In this document: piece after piece, positions 46,010 to 63,640 of the stretch
Position numbering within the stretch: position 1 is the first letter of the stretch
Layout of the letters: each line of letters begins with the position of its first letter
Assembly (NCBI GenBank): GCA_943735955.1
Contig: OX030961.1
Coordinates: 3,754,420 to 3,818,419, forward strand
Direction of reading: 5' to 3'
From: Piscicola geometra
Taxonomy: Eukaryota > Annelida > Clitellata > Hirudinida > Piscicolidae
DNA: 64,000 nucleotides
Position numbers and translations under genes: made by a program
Notes under the pieces: model-generated
The model's database searches: none
What the model saw: the letters and a program-made list of their open reading frames with translations, nothing else
What the model was told of the DNA's origin: nothing

Positions 46010-49000
46010 ATGCCTCGTGGCACGATGCGAGACATAGGTATGCATGCTTTCACTATCGATGTTTCAATGCCTTTTCATCAAGTTTTCCCCCAGGGCATGC
46101 ACAAGTTCCTTCCTATTTTAAACTTTAAGAAATCTTGTCTTATATTTTAGGAATCGAATCCATTTTGTCCTCACTAGAGTTAAATCGTGCCTTTCAAATA
46201 ATTGCCTGAAAAGGGTTTCATTTTTCTTGCTAAGCGCCTCTTTGTCTGCGTAGATCTCAATAAGAATGGTGGCTTGGAGAATATCTTCAGTATCTTTTGA
46301 TATCTGTATTCGCTAAATTGATTTATGAATTCATTTTAAATATAATTTTCTATTTCATCTTCTGTCAAACCTTCCCTGTGCATGTATGCCTATTTGAATC
46401 GATACCTTCTTCTTTGAATAAATTATCAGAATTACTTGCAAGGGTATAACGTTTATTTAAATGGATTTTGAATGATATTCTGGTACTTCTTAAATTTTAT
46501 CTGAAGCTCACTAGCTCACAGAGACTTGATAATGTATTTTATTTGTAAATCAATTTCTTATTTCTTTTATGCCTTTTGACTTTCATGCAAAAATTAACGT
46601 TTTTATGTACTGCAAGCCACATGGAACTTGATATTTCAGTTCTACTTAGGCGTTTTTCTTTTTGTTTTATAATTTCTATTATATTGCCTTCAGCGGTGAA
46701 GATTTTCAATAAATTAAATGATCTTATAAAAGTATTAGTATTTAAACATTTTTCACTTTTGCAAGAATATTTAAAGTCTCCAGTTAGTCTTATCATGTTT
46801 ATGATAAAAATTCTGAAATGAGTAGAGGTAAACTAAATTATTTTTTATTTCATAACATTTTTTCAAGACTTGAATTCAAGTTAAATCATAAATATAAAAT
46901 TTGATTTTAACTTATTTTTTCTAATTTTTTTGCAATATTCTTATGACCAGTATTCAATATAAATTTGAAGTACAATTAAAATTTAATTTAATTATTAAAT
47001 TAAATTAACAAAGTAATTTTAAAAATTGTAGCCACTGATAGCCAGATAGAGCGCAGCAATCTTCTTTCCATCTTCAAAGCCACACTCAAGGTTTGTATAA
47101 TCTAGATTCTACAACAGGCGCTCTTGAATTTGAATAAAGAGCGCTATAGAAATCTATTTGATTGAACAGTGAAAAATTACAATTATTCATTAAAAACTGA
47201 TTTTATTTTGCATTTAAATAACGATTATTCTTCTCTCCACTAAGAACCTGCTGGACTCATGCCTGCCTCACCACAGCTCGCTCGACGACGAGAATGCATG
47301 CATCAGACAACTTCTTGTTGTGCTGCAACACATACTCTTCCACTCGCTCCAGGGTTACAATCTCTTTTTATTTTTCTAACTACTTATTCGCTTATATATT
47401 TATTTATTTATATCATTTCATCCATTCTTCCAGAAAGATCGAGTCTATCGTTTGACACACGCAATGTATGGAGCTTGGTGGAGATGGTGGCTGCGAGGCA
47501 AGAGGACATGCAGGAGGGCGTCCTGAGCATCAGAGGGATGAGCAATGTGAGGTAGGAGGTGGCATGCAGGAACGATGGATTGATTGGATTTAATTATAAG
47601 CAATTATGACCCACTACGGCAGGACTCCCCTTGGCAAGCTGCGTGTGTGGATGCACATAGCTCTGATGCAGAAGAAACTCTCTGAGCACTTCAACCACCT
47701 GCTCGAACACCACACTCTCCTCTGGTTGCAATGCAAGCTTGATCATCAACTTACATAAAACAATCATCATCGAAACTATTGATTTACCCCACCAGCATAA
47801 AACCAAACCACCTCTCTCATTCATCCCTCCATTACCAACCTTCGCCAACCCGTCTCTCTCCAACACCATCCTTCTGTCGCCAATCAGTGAGTACTACCAG
47901 ACGACGTCGATAATGAGGAGTGACGAGTCAGCCATCATAGCAGGCCTCCTCTCCTCGCTCAACTTCCTCGACTATGTCTTCATCAGCAAGGATGAAGCTT
48001 TTGACCTGCCTGTGCGTGTGTCCAAATGATGGTGTTTGGTGGATGGAGAAACGATTCTTTTTGAATTAAATTCATTTATACGTTTTTGTGAATCAATTTT
48101 TCTAAAAGAAGTTTAAACTTATTAAATTGTTACTGTATTTTCAGCTTCAACCAATCGACTTTTCTCCGTTCATAGAATCAAACATGGCGTTAACACACGA
48201 CAAACAACCCGTCTTAAATGGTGCCAAAAAGTGAGTTTAACAAAAGTGAAGGACTATAAAAACACATATAAAAGCCTATAATAATAAAAAAATATTAAAA
48301 AGGAAAATGTTTAAAAATAACTTTATAATAACAAACTGTTCAACCATTCAAGCGACACAAAGAGTGAATGGGCAGAGTTGGTAAGTCAGAAGAGGTATTT
48401 GGAAGAAATCAATGAATCCTTGAGGTGAAGCGCTATATCTTTTATTAATTTCATGATTGTTTGTGTTATTATTAATTTATTATTATATTATCAGCCTTAT
48501 TATTTCTTTTATTATTTGCAATCCACAGCACTCGCCTCAACACGCTAGAGAAGACCTTGCTCGACTTCAGCAATGCCAACTCGCTCCTCAAAGGTGCCAC
48601 TCTTCACACGCGCACATACTTCACCTCACGCACACACGCACACACAAAATCACGTACACACAAAATAGTGCACACGCTACTTCACTTACACAACTCATAT
48701 AAAACACGCTTTTTAAACTTCTCATCTTGAACATTATCTTACTATGAGCAGCAACTACTACCATCATCACCACCATCATCATCATCATCATTACTACCAT
48801 CATCATCATCACTACCTCTTTCCACGCACGCAGAAGAGTTGTTTGCGAGCAGGGGTAACGTGGTGGCGCTGCAGAAGGAGGTCGGAGGCATGCAGGCCGT
48901 CATCCAGAATGTGCACAAGGAAGCTGAGAAGGAGGTGGAGGTTGGTGAGGAGGGGTGGGTTGATGGATGGAGGGATGGATGGACTGATGGATGGATGGAT

Positions 49001-50765
49001 GGATTGATGGATGGATGGATGAGTGATGAATTGATGGATTGATGGATGGATGGAGGAATGATTAATGAATGATGGAGGAATGATTAATGAAGGATGGATG
49101 GAGGAGTAATGGAGTGGATGAATAACCTTGTGCTCAGGACAAGGACTCACAGCTGGACTCTCTGAGGCAGCAGTTGCAAGACGTCAAGGCCTTCAACCTC
49201 TCTGAGATGGCCAGGAATGCTGTGAGTGCTTGTTGTTGTTGTTGTTGCTCTTGTTGCTTGTTGTTGCTTTTGGTTGTTTTGTTGTGTCAATGTTGTTGCT
49301 TGTGATGTTTTTGCTTGTTACTGTCGTCGTTGTTGTTGTTGCTGTTATCGCGGTTTGAGATAACCTTGTTTCAATGGTGTTGCTCATAGCCAGCCAGTTA
49401 ATTTAGCATCCACTTAATCTTCATTGGCCTTCTGCACCTCATACAACTAGCATTCCTTCATTCTAACAGGATCTGGAAGACAGTGTCAGCCACAAGCAGG
49501 CGGTGGTGGCCAGGGTGGAGGAGAAGTGCCAGCAACTCTCTGCCTCCCTCACCGCCTCAGAGACGCTGTTCGTGGTTTGGGCGGTCTCGGAGGGTTGTTG
49601 TTGTTGTTGTTGCTGAAGTTAAGTATCGATTTCGTTGTTCACGATTATGATTTGTTAGTCGGAATAATGTGCTTATTTGCGAGCAATATCTTCACGAATG
49701 TGAGCCACACACCGACACAGGAACAGACAGCTACTGAAGGAAAACACGAGTTTGATTGAGGAGCTGGAACGACTCAGGCAGGAGGTGCTTGCCAAGGAAA
49801 GCAGCATGTGCGTCACGTGCTAATGCTCTTTGTTTTGTGATTTTTAATTTTTTAGAGTTTTATTTTTTAAGTTCACGGCAAACCTGCATACAGCTACAAG
49901 CTGAGCAGGGAGGGTGAGATGGAGAAGGGGAGGAGAGTGGTGTTGGAAGGCTTGGTGGAGGAGGGCAGGATCAAGGTCATTGAGATGGAAGGTCAACTGA
50001 AGGTCGCATCTCAAATCAGGAAGGTAGGGATGATGATGATTACGATGATGATGATGATGATGATGATTCCAGTGCATCCACCCATTCTCCTACACCACCA
50101 CCACACCATACCACGACAGGAGAATGAAATTCTGCAGCAGAAGTTACGTGAGTTCGACAAGGTGAAGTTGGATCAGGAACAAGCACTAGTCGAGATCGCA
50201 TCTGTCCTCAGCCAGTGAGCGCTACACAAATTAATTTTAAGAAATTAAAATTAAAATGTAGAAATTTTAATTGAATTCTTAATTTAAGTTAATGGCAAAT
50301 CTTTATAAATCTTTCATCGTCTACAGTTCGAAGTTACAGGTGGATAGTTTGGAGGAGGTTGCGTGTGAGGGGGTGACGTGGGTGGATGATGAGTCCGTGA
50401 GTGATTGCTACGCCTGCAGCAAGGTCTTCTCTGTCTCGAGGAGGAAGGTTTGATCTGCATGAGGCCTTCGGGCCCTTGTTTAGCTGTGTGTGGTTGTTCT
50501 CTTCTAAAAATGTACTCTGGTGTCATGTTTGAAAGAATGGTTTTATAAATTTGTTTTGAGGTTTATTTTATATTTTATGTTATGGTATTTTTCTATCCTC
50601 CCACCATCTTATCCATCTCCACCACCATAACTACAGCACCATTGTCGACGCTGTGGTCAGATCTTCTGTGCTGACTGCTCCAACCACAAGGCCACTCTGC
50701 CCAACCACTGCAAGCCAGCCAGAGTTTGTACTGCCTGCCACACTTCTCTCCAGGCCTGCAAGTAG
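46010..50765 (+). CDS. RUFY-like RUN and FYVE domain protein (537 aa)
   Basis: 17 exons: 46010-46037, 47032-47090, 47245-47353, 47434-47551, 47623-47724, 47888-48011, 48145-48230, 48353-48424, 48529-48593, 48834-48940, 49138-49221, 49470-49567, 49721-49807, 49894-50023, 50120-50214, 50327-50447, 50637-50765; 1614 nt in phase. The RUN domain spans about residues 10-190 ([48 protein letters not shown]). A long coiled coil follows (about 215-455). The C-terminal FYVE finger is about 473-535, with WVDD, the PI3P-binding KHHCRRC, paired cysteines and RVC. In the RUFY family the RUN domain binds small GTPases and FYVE targets PI3P on early endosomes. It is shorter than human RUFY1/2 (about 600-700), mainly in the coil. 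The 9-residue first exon (MPRGTMRDI) is chosen because it joins in phase 1 nt plus 2 nt to the RUN exon; it is the least certain exon. Confidence 0.9.
47126..47164 (+). repeat. Dispersed SINE/LINE 3' tail fragment, copy 2 (RUFY intron 2)
   Basis: Nearly identical to 19199-19237. It sits in the 154-bp RUFY intron, 35 bp after the donor site; a weaker relative is at 3323-3356. Confidence 0.5.
48955..49115. repeat. GGAT repeats in RUFY intron 10
   Basis: GATGGATGGATG units starting close to the donor of the preceding exon. Confidence 0.8.
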
Positions 50766-52433
50766 CCACTCCTACCATCATCACCACCACAACCATTACT
50801 ACCATCATCACCACTACAACCATTACTACCATCATTACCACCACAACCATTACTACCATCATCACCACCACAACCATTACTACTATCATCACCACCACAA
50901 CCATTACTACTATCATCACCACCACAACCATTACTACCATCATCACCACCACAACCATTACTACTATCATCACCACCACAACCATTACTACCATCATCAC
51001 CACCACAACCATTACTACTATCATCACCACCACAACCATTACTACTATCATCACCACCACAACCATTACTACTATCATCACCACCACAACCATTACTACT
51101 ATCATCACCACCACAACCATTACTACTATCATCACCACCACAACCATTACTACTATCATCACCACCACAACCATTACTACTATCATCAATACGACCACTG
51201 CTCTTCTAACCTGCAACCTTGAAATTTTAAAGTTTGTATATTGCCTTCTATTTGAATCGATGGTTCTTATCGCTGTTTGTATTTCTTATTCAATCCTCCT
51301 GTTCTTATGATTGTTACCTTAAAAGTCCAAGAACTCTTCCAAAATGTATTTATAAATTATCATAAATGTTTATTAATAAATTAATTATTATTATTTATTT
51401 ATTTATTTAGATTTAAATTCTAAATCGGAAAAATCTATTTTTTCTTATTTCTTATATTTGTAAAGAACTCGCCAACATAGTCCTGAAATTGAATGAACAT
51501 GGTGCAACACTCACCATAGTAAGAAGGTTAATAAAGGTAATGAATATTCATAAGGTGCAATAAATTAACGAATACCAATTGAATTAAATCGAAAAGATTT
51601 AAATAGGCTCAAATATTCAAAGATTAAATGGGTCAAAAAGAAGGAGGTCGAGAGGAACGACGTGAAGGCGCTCAGTCGCCATGGTGAGTGCCAGAAGGAG
51701 GAGGAAATGTAAACTAAAAATACTGAATGAACAATGGCGATTAACTGATATCGATGAATCAAGATGATGATGATAAATAGAAATCAAAGTGAAATGACCT
51801 CATAACGGAAACGGTTGTGAAAGGACAGACGAAAAAGATTCTAAGTAGTTTGCAAGATAACATTGTAGGGATGGATTCGGTCAACGTTGATAAGTTAATA
51901 AATATGTGGATGCTGGTGAAAGTTGAGGAAGGAGATGAAGAAGAGGTTTGGTTGATGAGACTCCAGAGTGATACCGCATGGATGTGTGATGGAGTGTGCA
52001 CTGTGTTGTGTGCTTGTACATCGGAGTGTGCACTGTGTTGTGTGCTTGTACAATGGAGTGTGCTTGTACAATGCATGACAGTAGTTTTTGTACGTTTTCG
52101 TTGTGAAAGAATTGAACGAATGCGGTGGAAACAAAGTAGAACTGATTGAGGGAAAAAGACAAGAAAGAAGCTGCAATGATTGGAATGCCGATGATGGCAT
52201 GGAGGAGTGGAGGATGAGGAGAGAAGGAGGGATCAGGGTGCAATTGCTTGGAAGCGGACATTGTATGACTTGATTAGTCTTCTCATTTGAACGATGGTGC
52301 AAGATGAAGGAGATGAAGGGTGGATAAGAAAAACGAATGGAGTATGAGTGAATGGATGAGTGAATAGATGAGTGAAGGGATGAGTGAATAGATGAGTGAA
52401 CGGGGGAATAAATGGAGAGGATGCGTGAGGAAG
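50766..52433. other. Convergent spacer between RUFY and MEK 3' ends
   Basis: Holds a 27-bp tandem array starting about 12 nt after the RUFY stop (50777-51186), then AT-rich DNA and GAATGGATGAGTGAATAG-type repeats near 52340-52400. No conserved protein segment is seen. Confidence 0.6.
50777..51186. repeat. 27-bp minisatellite just after the RUFY stop codon
   Basis: About 15 copies of CCATTACTACTATCATCACC followed by ACCACAA; 27 is a multiple of 3, so forward frames stay open. Confidence 0.9.
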
Positions 52434-55400
52434 TCATAGCTCAGGCTTGAGGCTCTTGATCACCCACTGCGAAAAGTCGACCTGCTTCATGAAGGACGAC
52501 TCTGTGCGCTCAATGAACGGGTGCGTCTGGCGGGAAGCGAAATGGGTGAATTGTGGTTTTAGGGCGAAATAGGTGAATTGTGGTTTTAGGGTAAAAATTT
52601 GTGGTTTTTAGGGTCTAAGATATGGTTTGCAGTAAAAATGGGAGTTTGTATGCTCATCAAATAAATAGACAAACATACCAGCAGTTTTTGTAAGTCCCAT
52701 CTGTCAGCAGGCGCCTTCTTCAAGCTGGTTGTTGTGGCAAAAAGACCATTATGGGTGGTGCTGGTAATGATACAATCATCATCAAGACTCACAAGCAAGA
52801 TACAAATTCTTGGAACTCTTCGGTAAAATACTTGGCAGGCAGTTTGGGAGGGGGCTGTGGGGTAATGAAAAGTATCAGAATTGAAGTCTTAAGAGGCATC
52901 GTTTCTAGTTATTTTCGCCACTATTTATAAAATATTATAAACTATAAAAAACCTCGTTGACGATTAATTCTAGCAGCTCAAACACAACTGTCGGATGGTC
53001 GTCTGAGAAAATGCCTTTGCCTGTATGTTTAGTTGTATGTGTAGATGTATGTGCAGATGTATGTGCAGATGTATGTGTAGATGTATGTGCAGATGTATGT
53101 TTAGATGTATGTGTAGCACACCACACGACAACAACCCCATCACGATACACCATGCCAAAGCCACCACGTCACACCACAGCACAGCACAGCAGCACAACAA
53201 GCACCAACAAGGCATGGGCTGGGCGTTCATGGCGCAAAGGAAGTGGTCCTCGAGACTGCTGCCTGCGAACACCCGGCTCACCTCCGCCACGCACGGCTGT
53301 GGAATCGGAAACCTACCCATCGACAGTTCCATCTGGCAAGGTGGTGCTTGCTCAATGTACGACAATTCGAATTTCAAATGAGCCTAAACTTTGAGAGTGT
53401 AACTGTTATACTTTTAAAATGTTTAAGCACGTCACTAATTTGTGAAATCATAAAATAATAATAATAGCCATAATAATAATATCCATAATTGCCATAATAA
53501 TAATAATAATGGAAAGATGGCTGACGATAGAAACACCAAGGCTCCAGATATCACTGCGCACAGAATACTGATCCCCCAGAAGTCTCTCGGGCTGTCGTGT
53601 GGCGGTGTTGATGATGATTGTGATGGTGAAGTGATGCGACATCGAGACAAATACAGATACAAAAACAAACACAGACACGTACACAAAGACACACACAGAA
53701 ACTAAGACAGGGACAAACACACACACAGACACACACACACACACAAAGACACACACACAAACACACATTCACACACACACACAAAGACACTCACACAAAG
53801 ACACTCACACAAACACACATTCACACACACACACACACAAAGACACACACACACACACAAAGACAAGCACTCACTGCCATGTAAGACCGAGTGCCGACGA
53901 ATGAGTTGGCGAGTGAGTCGATCAACTCGCCACTAACTCCGAAGTCGCACAACTTGATGTCGCCGTTCGAGTTCACCAGGATGTTCGAGGGCTTGACGTC
54001 TGCGTGGTTTGGTGGTTGATTTGGTGATGTTGTAGTGTCTTGATGGTGTTGTGGTGATGGTGTTATGGTGAGGTGGTGGTGTTTTGGTGATGGTGTTGTA
54101 GTGTTGAGGTGAGGTGATGGTGTTGTAGTGATGGTGTTGTAGTGTTGAGGTGAGGTGATGGTGTTGAGGTTTGGTAATGGTGTTGTGGTGAGGTGATGGT
54201 GTTGTCGTGATGGTGTTATGGTGAGTTGATGGTGTTGTGTGGTGATGGTGTTGAGGTGTGGTGATGATGGTTTTTTTGGTGATGGTGTTGTAGTGGTATT
54301 GATGGGGGAAGGGCGTGGTTAGTTAACAGTCCTGGAGACTACCTCTGTGGATGATCTGGTGCTTTCTTGTTAAATATATCAGACCTTTCAGCACCTGGCA
54401 AATGGAAAAAAAAATTGTTGAATTTATATAAAAAAATATTCGAAAAACTAAAAATTATTGAAAATGTTATTCCGAAATGTTTCACTTCAATCTTTTCAAC
54501 AACACTACAACCACTACTATTACGATGACTACAACCACCAGACTACTACTACCACATTGCCATCCCCACTACCACCACTATCATAATCACCTCTACAACC
54601 ACCCTGATCATCATCATTAACACCAGCACTAAAACCACCATCATCATCGCTACAACCACCATCATCATCATCATCATCATCACCACTACCAATATCACCA
54701 TCATCATCACCACCACCACAACTCCTACAGAGAGGATGATGATTCCCATAATGGGCTCAGGCATGCGACCCATCTTGCTCATCACCAGGTCCAACGAACC
54801 CCCGTCCTGCCCCGTGGTGGTGGTGGTGGTTGGTGTTGGAAGTGAACGAGGGGGGGTTGATATTTAATTGTATTATATTCTATTTTTAGTCTTTAAATAA
54901 AAATCTTCTAGCTATCAATCACTGATCCATCCATAAATTCAATCTCATCTATCACTGTACACACCATGTACTCCATGCATATACTGATTTCTCCTGCATT
55001 GTAGAAGGAGCCATAGTAGCCGACGATGAACGGAGAATTGCAGTCGTTTAAGACTTGCAGCTCCCTTATGATCTGATTCCTGATCTCTTGCTTCAGCTCC
55101 AACTTTATTAACTGTTGTTTGACAAAGAAAATACTATAAATATTATTTTTAATTCACCAAAAAACTTTTTTTATTGGCCAGGTAAACTGTTTTGTAATAA
55201 TAAATTATGTTTTTAGTCAGACCCACCTTGCGAGCCATTATGAGATTAGACTGTCGTTGTCTCACCTTCCACACCACCCCTCCATTCCCAAATCCAAGCT
55301 CACTCAGTTTCTCCAAGTCCTCAGCCACCAGAGCCCCCATCTGCTTGCGCTGGCTCAAGAAATTTTCCAGTCGAGATATCTTTTGATTTTTGAAATAAAT

Positions 55401-55755
55401 TGATTTAAATATCAAACATGAATTATTGAAATACATATAACCTTTTATTGGTAAGTCATACCTGGCCATCATCAAGGCTGTTAAGGCTCTTTGGCAAAGT
55501 ACCATCTCCCTGTTCTTGATCCAAACTTAGATGGTTTTTATACATTTATGAAATTTTTTTAAAATATCATTTAAATCTTAGATTATAAAAAAATTATAAA
55601 CAACTTGTAATGGGTTAATTAAAAAACCATCAACTGCAAAATTTTCATTAACATCATTTCATAAATAAAAAACTTTTTTTAATTATCTAAAGATGTTACA
55701 TTTCATCAACAACTGGAGTTGATATTTTGAGTGCCGGAGGCCTGCCTTTACTCAT
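52434..55755 (-). CDS. MEK, MAP kinase kinase 1/2 ortholog (377 aa)
   Basis: 13 exons, transcript order: 55755-55700, 55525-55462, 55379-55227, 55111-54965, 54806-54729, 54394-54343, 53999-53875, 53591-53526, 53332-53209, 53020-52953, 52854-52793, 52724-52679, 52526-52434; 1134 nt in phase. The N-terminal docking motif KGRPPALKI (basic residues then L-x-I) fits the MEK D-site for ERK. The kinase has [12 protein letters not shown] (Lys91), [34 protein letters not shown], activation-loop Ser212 and Ser216 in [12 protein letters not shown], and SYMAPER. The proline-rich insert of vertebrate MEK is replaced by a shorter, different stretch (about 260-290). In the family it phosphorylates Thr and Tyr of the ERK TEY motif downstream of RAF, in the cytosol. 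The donor of exon 9 (53209) was chosen because it is the phase-compatible GT there; that junction is the weakest. ERK starts 238 bp away on the other strand. Confidence 0.95.
53030..53112. repeat. 12-bp ATGTATGTGTAG repeat in MEK intron 9
   Basis: Seven copies directly next to the acceptor of MEK exon 10. Confidence 0.8.
53690..53870. repeat. CA-rich repeat in MEK intron 7
   Basis: Imperfect CA with AAGACACACA interruptions, ending four bases below the exon 7 donor. Confidence 0.8.
54030..54300. repeat. GGTGATGGTGTTGTAG repeats in MEK intron 6
   Basis: Degenerate units filling the intron between the HRD and DFG exons. Confidence 0.75.
54580..54712. repeat. CAT/CCA microsatellite in MEK intron 5
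   Basis: CATCATCA/ACCACC mix ending about 17 bp from the exon 5 donor. Confidence 0.7.
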
Positions 55756-55993
55756 TTTGTTTGGAAAGTTGACATAAAAATCTATCAGAGCACAGCTTTA
55801 TCTAATTTTGGGAAGTTAAAAAATTATATGAAAATTATATTAAAATAAACTTTTTTGAAATTTTGAAGAGATATTTTTTTAATTAAAGGCAATCTTCTAG
55901 CGCATAATATCAATTACCTACGATCTAGTATCCATTTAAAACGTAGTGCTAATACATTATTTAAGTTATTCTATTTTCTTTCATCCGACTTTC
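55756..55993. promoter_or_regulatory. Divergent MEK/ERK intergenic region (candidate bidirectional promoter)
   Basis: 238 bp between the MEK start codon (minus strand, 55755) and the ERK start codon (plus strand, 55994). AT-rich, with no CpG-rich segment and no unambiguous TATA or CCAAT pair visible. It includes both 5' UTRs unless upstream non-coding exons or trans-splicing exist. A shared promoter is inferred from the geometry only. Confidence 0.6.
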
Positions 55994-61099
<5,106 letters not shown>

Positions 61100-63640
61100 A
61101 GCTCTCATTGGCTACCGAGGCTGCCTGCGTTTCTATGGTAACCAGGCCATTCTTGAATCTATTTTTCATCTTCGTCGTCTTCGTCATCATCGTTATCATC
61201 ATCATTAAACAATCATGACTCGGTATTTGAACAGTCGTTTGGCGCACTAACATCATTAATCATTAGAGGCTTCTTCATGTCTTGTTGCATCTGTGAATTG
61301 CACGTATGTGAATATTGTATACTTACGCCTCACACCTAGCTTCTCACTCAACCATCATCATCATCATTATCATCCTACCCATCATTATCGCCATCATCAT
61401 CACCATCATTCTTCCCATCATCGTCACAATCATCCTCCCCATCATCATCATCATCATGACCATCATCGTTAAACAACATCTCCAAGAGCCTTTTCTCACA
61501 CTACCTTTTCCGTCGCCACGTCATCACCACTCACATCTCCAAAAGGCTTCCTACCACTTCCTAGCACTCTTGTTAGATTATTCCATTGCACACTCTAGAC
61601 ACCAACACACCACAACATACATACCATGCAACATACATACCATACACGATACCATACACCACAACATACATCCCATACCATACCATACACCATACCACAC
61701 GACATCATTACATACATGACTGCACAAGACATTGGCGTGTTAAGAACAACTAAAAATGTAGCTGGTTGTTGTCTCATTTGTTATCTTACCAGTTTCCAAG
61801 GTGATTGTGTTGCTGCAGTCTAGTGGATGTATTAATACCTTTTTATGCATTCATACACTGTATCATTCATGCCTACTAAACAGGTACGCACTTCGCTGAT
61901 ACGTCGTTACCGACAATCACCCGCCATATACAAAGTTGTATATTTGTGTATAAATGACCTCGCTAGATCCCGTGTAGGAGCCGCCATCACTGCTTACATT
62001 CATGTGCAGCATAAGTTCATCTTTGAAATTAATACCCAAAAATCATTAATTAGATCGAATTTTGGAAGTTTTTTGTTTCAGAATTCAGCGTGTGCTTATG
62101 AAGTAGTCTTGCAATGAAATATCAGTGGTTGCTTATTTAGAGTTTCCAAGATTTAGTTTAGGAGGTACTAAAGGAAATTATGATTTGAGAATTTGTGCCG
62201 AATGTTTAGTAGTTCATCTAGTGAATTCTCTGAACTGTTATTCCCATGTGTAACCGTGAGGTCATTTAGTTTATAAACATTTAAATAAACAAAACACTGT
62301 ATTGCATTCACTGCTAATATTGATTATGGAGGTAGCAACCCAATGATGACGATATCTTGTACAACTTATAATGGCTATATTTAAATTATTCTTTCAATTT
62401 ATAACTAGTTATTCCTTTTGTTATTTTGCGCTAATTAAATGAAAATCAGAATTATCATTCTCATCATTCTCGTGGATGGAAGCTTCTACACCTTGTGATT
62501 TGTCATGAAACACTTTCCTTCTTCACATTTAGTTTCACTCATATACCTATAAAAAATATATATATATATACCTATACTATATACATATGGTTTCACTAAT
62601 GTATTTACTAATCGAAATTCACCTTTAAATTTATTATCGCACTGGAAGATACAGTATGTTATACACTGTACCTCCTCACCAGAGCTACACTAAACAAGCT
62701 TCGAGTCGAAATGTAAGAGAGAACTTCTATCCACAAATCATGAACTTGTTCATCGCGTATTGAATCACTTGGCGCTAATTCAGGCATGCACCGACCCGAA
62801 TTCTCAAAAGCAATTACGGTTATTACTATGTATTTAACAATCAATTCTGAAGGATCATCATCATCAGGCAACGTTGCTTCCAAGAGAAGTGTTTAAGACA
62901 TCATCATCATCATCATCATGACGTCGAAGATTTCAGGTCGAATTGAATAACTGAAAGGCAGGATTAGAGGTAAGCATTCGAAAGGTTCGTTAACTGTTAA
63001 CGGTAACTTAATGTTTACGTTAAGTGTTAATGTTAACGCAATAATGAAAGAGAAGAAATCGTGAGAAGCATTTCGCATCGGTGTGAAATTCGTTCGGAAG
63101 ATTAGTTGCGCAGAGTGATCGTCTCAAAGTTAGGCGGAAATGAAAAGAGCGCGAAGAAGCGCCATGCCTGCACGCATGGTTGGTTAAGAGCGAATGTTGT
63201 GATTATGAAACGATTAAGCGTACCTTTTTTATCCATATCGCGTCCGAACTATTGCCAAATGAATTAATAATTTATGCATTAAGGAATTTCTAGTTGTGGA
63301 AATAACGTCAGGGCCATAATATTCGAATAACGACCTTTAAGTAAAATCAAGAGGCAAATCTTGAAAAATATTAATTACATTGTTATATACCATTACATAA
63401 AGTTTATCAAATGTATTCAAGGATAAAAACAAACCCTTCAATATAATAAAAAGCAACAAAATAATAACTTTGAAAAGTAATAAAAGGTCATAAAACAATA
63501 GAATTGAAGTATAAAAGATGTGTTAACTTTTGAATTCAACCAATTTAACCAATAAATTTATAAATGAAACTCTTAATAATCAGTAAGCTCAATAGTGGTA
63601 AGATCCCTCACGCCCCAGCACCCTGTGAGGCCTCACTGCA
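61100..63640. other. Convergent spacer between ERK and 14-3-3
   Basis: Must contain the ERK 3' UTR and 14-3-3 3' UTR. CAT-rich microsatellite at about 61150-61470 and CATACCATACAC-type repeats at 61600-61705 are present; the rest is AT-rich. The open frames at 61845-62117 (+) and 62659-62883 (-) show no family I recognise. Confidence 0.6.

Noticed and set aside
47032..47090. Initially read as part of the SINE body next to the 47126 tail
   Set aside because: It translates as [20 protein letters not shown], matches the start of the RUN domain and joins in phase on both sides, so it is an exon.
62659..62883. 74-aa minus ORF between ERK and 14-3-3
   Set aside because: No known motif, no flanking exons in phase with 14-3-3, and no start context of note.
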